From assembly GCA_031273985.1 (NCBI GenBank), contig JAISQV010000025.1, positions 1 to 7,220 of the forward strand: a stretch of 7,220 bases of DNA, given 5' to 3'. Below, piece after piece: positions 5,446 to 7,220 of this stretch (position 1 is its first letter; the number at the start of each line of letters is the position of its first letter). The notes beneath the pieces are model-generated. The model did not search any database and was not told where the DNA came from. It saw nothing but the letters and a program-made list of their open reading frames with translations. The translations under genes and the position numbers were made by a program. Source of the DNA: Spirochaetaceae bacterium. Lineage in GTDB: Bacteria; Spirochaetota; Spirochaetia; Treponematales; Breznakiellaceae.

Positions 5446-7220
5446 TTATGCGGGGGAGGCTTCGCGCCGCTCCCTAAACTGCGCCGTATAGAGTTCCGCG
5501 TAGAGGCCGCCCTGCCGCATCAGCTCTTCGTGGGCGCCCTCCTGGCGTATACCCACGTCGTCAATCACGATGATACGGTCCGCGTGGCGGACCGTCGAAA
5601 GCCGGTGGGCTATGACCAGCGTGGTCCGGCCCCGGGAAAGTTCCTCCAGGGACCTCTGGATGCGAATCTCCGTGGCGGAATCCAGAGCGCTGGTGGCCTC
5701 GTCCAGAATCAGGACCGGCGGATTCTTCAGAAATATGCGGGCTATGCTCACCCGCTGCTTCTGCCCGCCGGAAAGCGTGATCCCCCGTTCCCCCACCACG
5801 GTATCGTAAGCTTCGGGCATCTTCATAATGTCATCGTGAATCTCCGCCCTTTTGGCCGCCTCAATAATCTCTTCATCGGAAGCGCCTATCCTGCCGTAGC
5901 CTATGTTCTCCCGCACCGTTCCCGCAAAAAGAAAAACCTCCTGCTGTACGATGCCTATGTTCCTCCGCAGGGATTCCAGCGTCAGATCGCGGATATCAAA
6001 ACCGTCGATAGTAATGCTCCCCTCCCGGATCTCATAAAACCGGGGCAGAAGGTGGCAGAGGCTGGTCTTGCCTCCCCCCGAGGGGCCCACCAGGGCGTAG
6101 GTTGATCCTGCGGGAACGGAAAGGTTTATATTCTTGAGAACCGTAACATCGTTGTTATATGAAAAGGTAACATTCTTATATTCGATATTCCCCCGCACCC
6201 TGTCCAGCGCTACGGCCCCTTCCCTGTCTTTGATGTCCGGCTCTATCCGCATGATCTCGGCAAAGCGGCCAAAACCCGCCATGCCGGTGGTGTACTGCTC
6301 CACAAAATTGGCGAGCCGCCGGATGGGCGAAAGAAAGGCCGCGGCAAAAAGATTGCAGGCGATAAGCTCCGCCAGGGTCATGCTCCCCCGCATGATCAGA
6401 ATCCCCCCCACGGCGATGACGATCACGTTCAGTATCTGGAGGATGAATTCAAGGCGGCTCTGAAACACCGCCATGGTTTTATAATAGGTCTTCTTCGCGG
6501 ACTTGAAATTTTCGTTGCCCCCCCGGAATTTAAGGGTCTCGTAGGATTCATTGGTAAAAGCCCTGGCGGCCCTGACCCCGGAAATGCTCGACTCCAGGGA
6601 CGCGTTGATCTCCGCGGTCCGCTCCTTTACTTTTTTTGAAACCCTCATCATCCTCCGCCGGGAGCGGATCGTGTGGAAGAGAAGCACCGGAACAACGATA
6701 AAAAGTACCAGCGCCATTTCCCAGCGGATAAAAAGAAGCAGCACAAAGGAACCGGCCAGGGTGAGGAAGGATATAAAAAGATCCTCCGGCCCGTGATGGG
6801 CAAGCTCCGTGATCTCAAAAAGATCCGTCGTCACCCTGGCCATGATTTGGCCCGTCCGGTTGGTATCGTAAAACGAAAAAGAAAGCCGCTGCAGATGGTT
6901 AAAAAGATCCCGCCGCATATCCGCTTCGATATAGGCCCCCACCGTGTGCCCCCAGTAGATAACAAAGTGGTTACAGGCCATGCGGAAAAGGTAGAGGCCA
7001 ACCATAAGCCCCATGATGATAAAAAAGAAACGGTACAGCCCGTGGGGAAGCAAGCGCTCTATGGTAAATTTGGTTACCATGGGAAAGGTCAGATCCACCG
7101 CCGCCATCAGAAAGGCGCAGAGCATATCCGCACAGAACAACTTCCAGTGGGGCCGGTAATAGGAGGCGAAGATCCGCGGCAAAGGCCGGGAAAAATCCGG
7201 CGCGGCGGCATTGTTTTGAA
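5446..7220 (-). CDS. ABC exporter half-transporter, MsbA/LmrA type, fused membrane and ATPase domains (start probably beyond the window)
   Basis: An inner-membrane ATP-driven exporter, working as a homo- or heterodimer; the substrate (lipid, peptide or drug) is not predictable. Residues are numbered from the TTG at 7182-7180. The membrane domain covers 1-310, with hydrophobic helices near 17-36, 51-70, 134-152, 155-172, 244-264 and 270-286. The conserved LSFSFYDTNRTGQIMARVTTD (100-120) falls in the cytoplasmic loop after helix 2. The ATPase domain covers about 333-570: Walker A GPSGGGKT (366-373), Q-loop Q413/Q414, signature LSGGQ (470-474), Walker B LILDE (491-495), D-loop SALD (498-501) and switch His526. 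All catalytic positions are present. That TTG has no Shine-Dalgarno before it, and the frame stays open to the window edge (about 12 more codons), so the true start probably lies outside. No second half-transporter is visible. The gene heads the run leading to trpS. Confidence 0.93.
   Translation of the reverse strand, partial: QNNAAAPDFSRPLPRIFASYYRPHWKLFCADMLCAFLMAAVDLTFPMVTKFTIERLLPHGLYRFFFIIMGLMVGLYLFRMACNHFVIYWGHTVGAYIEADMRRDLFNHLQRLSFSFYDTNRTGQIMARVTTDLFEITELAHHGPEDLFISFLTLAGSFVLLLFIRWEMALVLFIVVPVLLFHTIRSRRRMMRVSKKVKERTAEINASLESSISGVRAARAFTNESYETLKFRGGNENFKSAKKTYYKTMAVFQSRLEFILQILNVIVIAVGGILIMRGSMTLAELIACNLFAAAFLSPIRRLANFVEQYTTGMAGFGRFAEIMRIEPDIKDREGAVALDRVRGNIEYKNVTFSYNNDVTVLKNINLSVPAGSTYALVGPSGGGKTSLCHLLPRFYEIREGSITIDGFDIRDLTLESLRRNIGIVQQEVFLFAGTVRENIGYGRIGASDEEIIEAAKRAEIHDDIMKMPEAYDTVVGERGITLSGGQKQRVSIARIFLKNPPVLILDEATSALDSATEIRIQRSLEELSRGRTTLVIAHRLSTVRHADRIIVIDDVGIRQEGAHEELMRQGGLYAELYTAQFRERREASPA

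Noticed and set aside
5431..6105. A 224-codon plus-strand frame opposite the ABC transporter ATPase domain.
   Set aside because: The minus strand here encodes intact Walker A, signature, Walker B and switch-His motifs. The plus frame is a shadow.

Overview
The window is a GC-rich stretch in which every supported gene lies on the minus strand. The gene set suggests a treponeme-like spirochaete. It includes a long pyrophosphate-dependent phosphofructokinase, a small membrane-anchored nuclease-fold protein of the 'Holliday junction resolvase-related' type, and a family 1 solute-binding protein next to trpS. The intergenic DNA is rich in hairpin repeats. This assignment is inference from gene types, since no rRNA or other marker is present.

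In transcription order (high to low coordinates) there is first a compact cluster. It holds an MsbA-type ABC exporter half-transporter whose start probably lies beyond the right edge, then tryptophanyl-tRNA synthetase (trpS), an extracellular solute-binding protein, and the nuclease-fold protein. Gaps are 45, 8 and 51 bp, so co-transcription is likely. A perfect 13-bp hairpin spans the solute-binding-protein stop codon and the gap that follows. The genes have no obvious shared pathway.

The cluster is followed by about 470 bp without a credible gene (2189-2656). It carries at least seven perfect short inverted repeats, including a roughly 78-bp unit present twice in tandem. The right-hand stem differs between the two copies by paired changes and by an apparent flip of its loop. 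Next to it is a good promoter (TTGTTA, 17 bp, TAAGAT) for the next gene, the PPi-dependent phosphofructokinase.

Downstream of that gene is another 241-bp gap (286-526). It holds a hairpin that resembles, in opposite orientation, one of the elements upstream of the phosphofructokinase. It is followed by the first 95 codons of a secreted protein that runs off the left edge.

The genes themselves are ordinary. The most interesting material is the family of intergenic palindromic repeats. I see no CRISPR array, transposase, tRNA, rRNA, phage gene or defence system.
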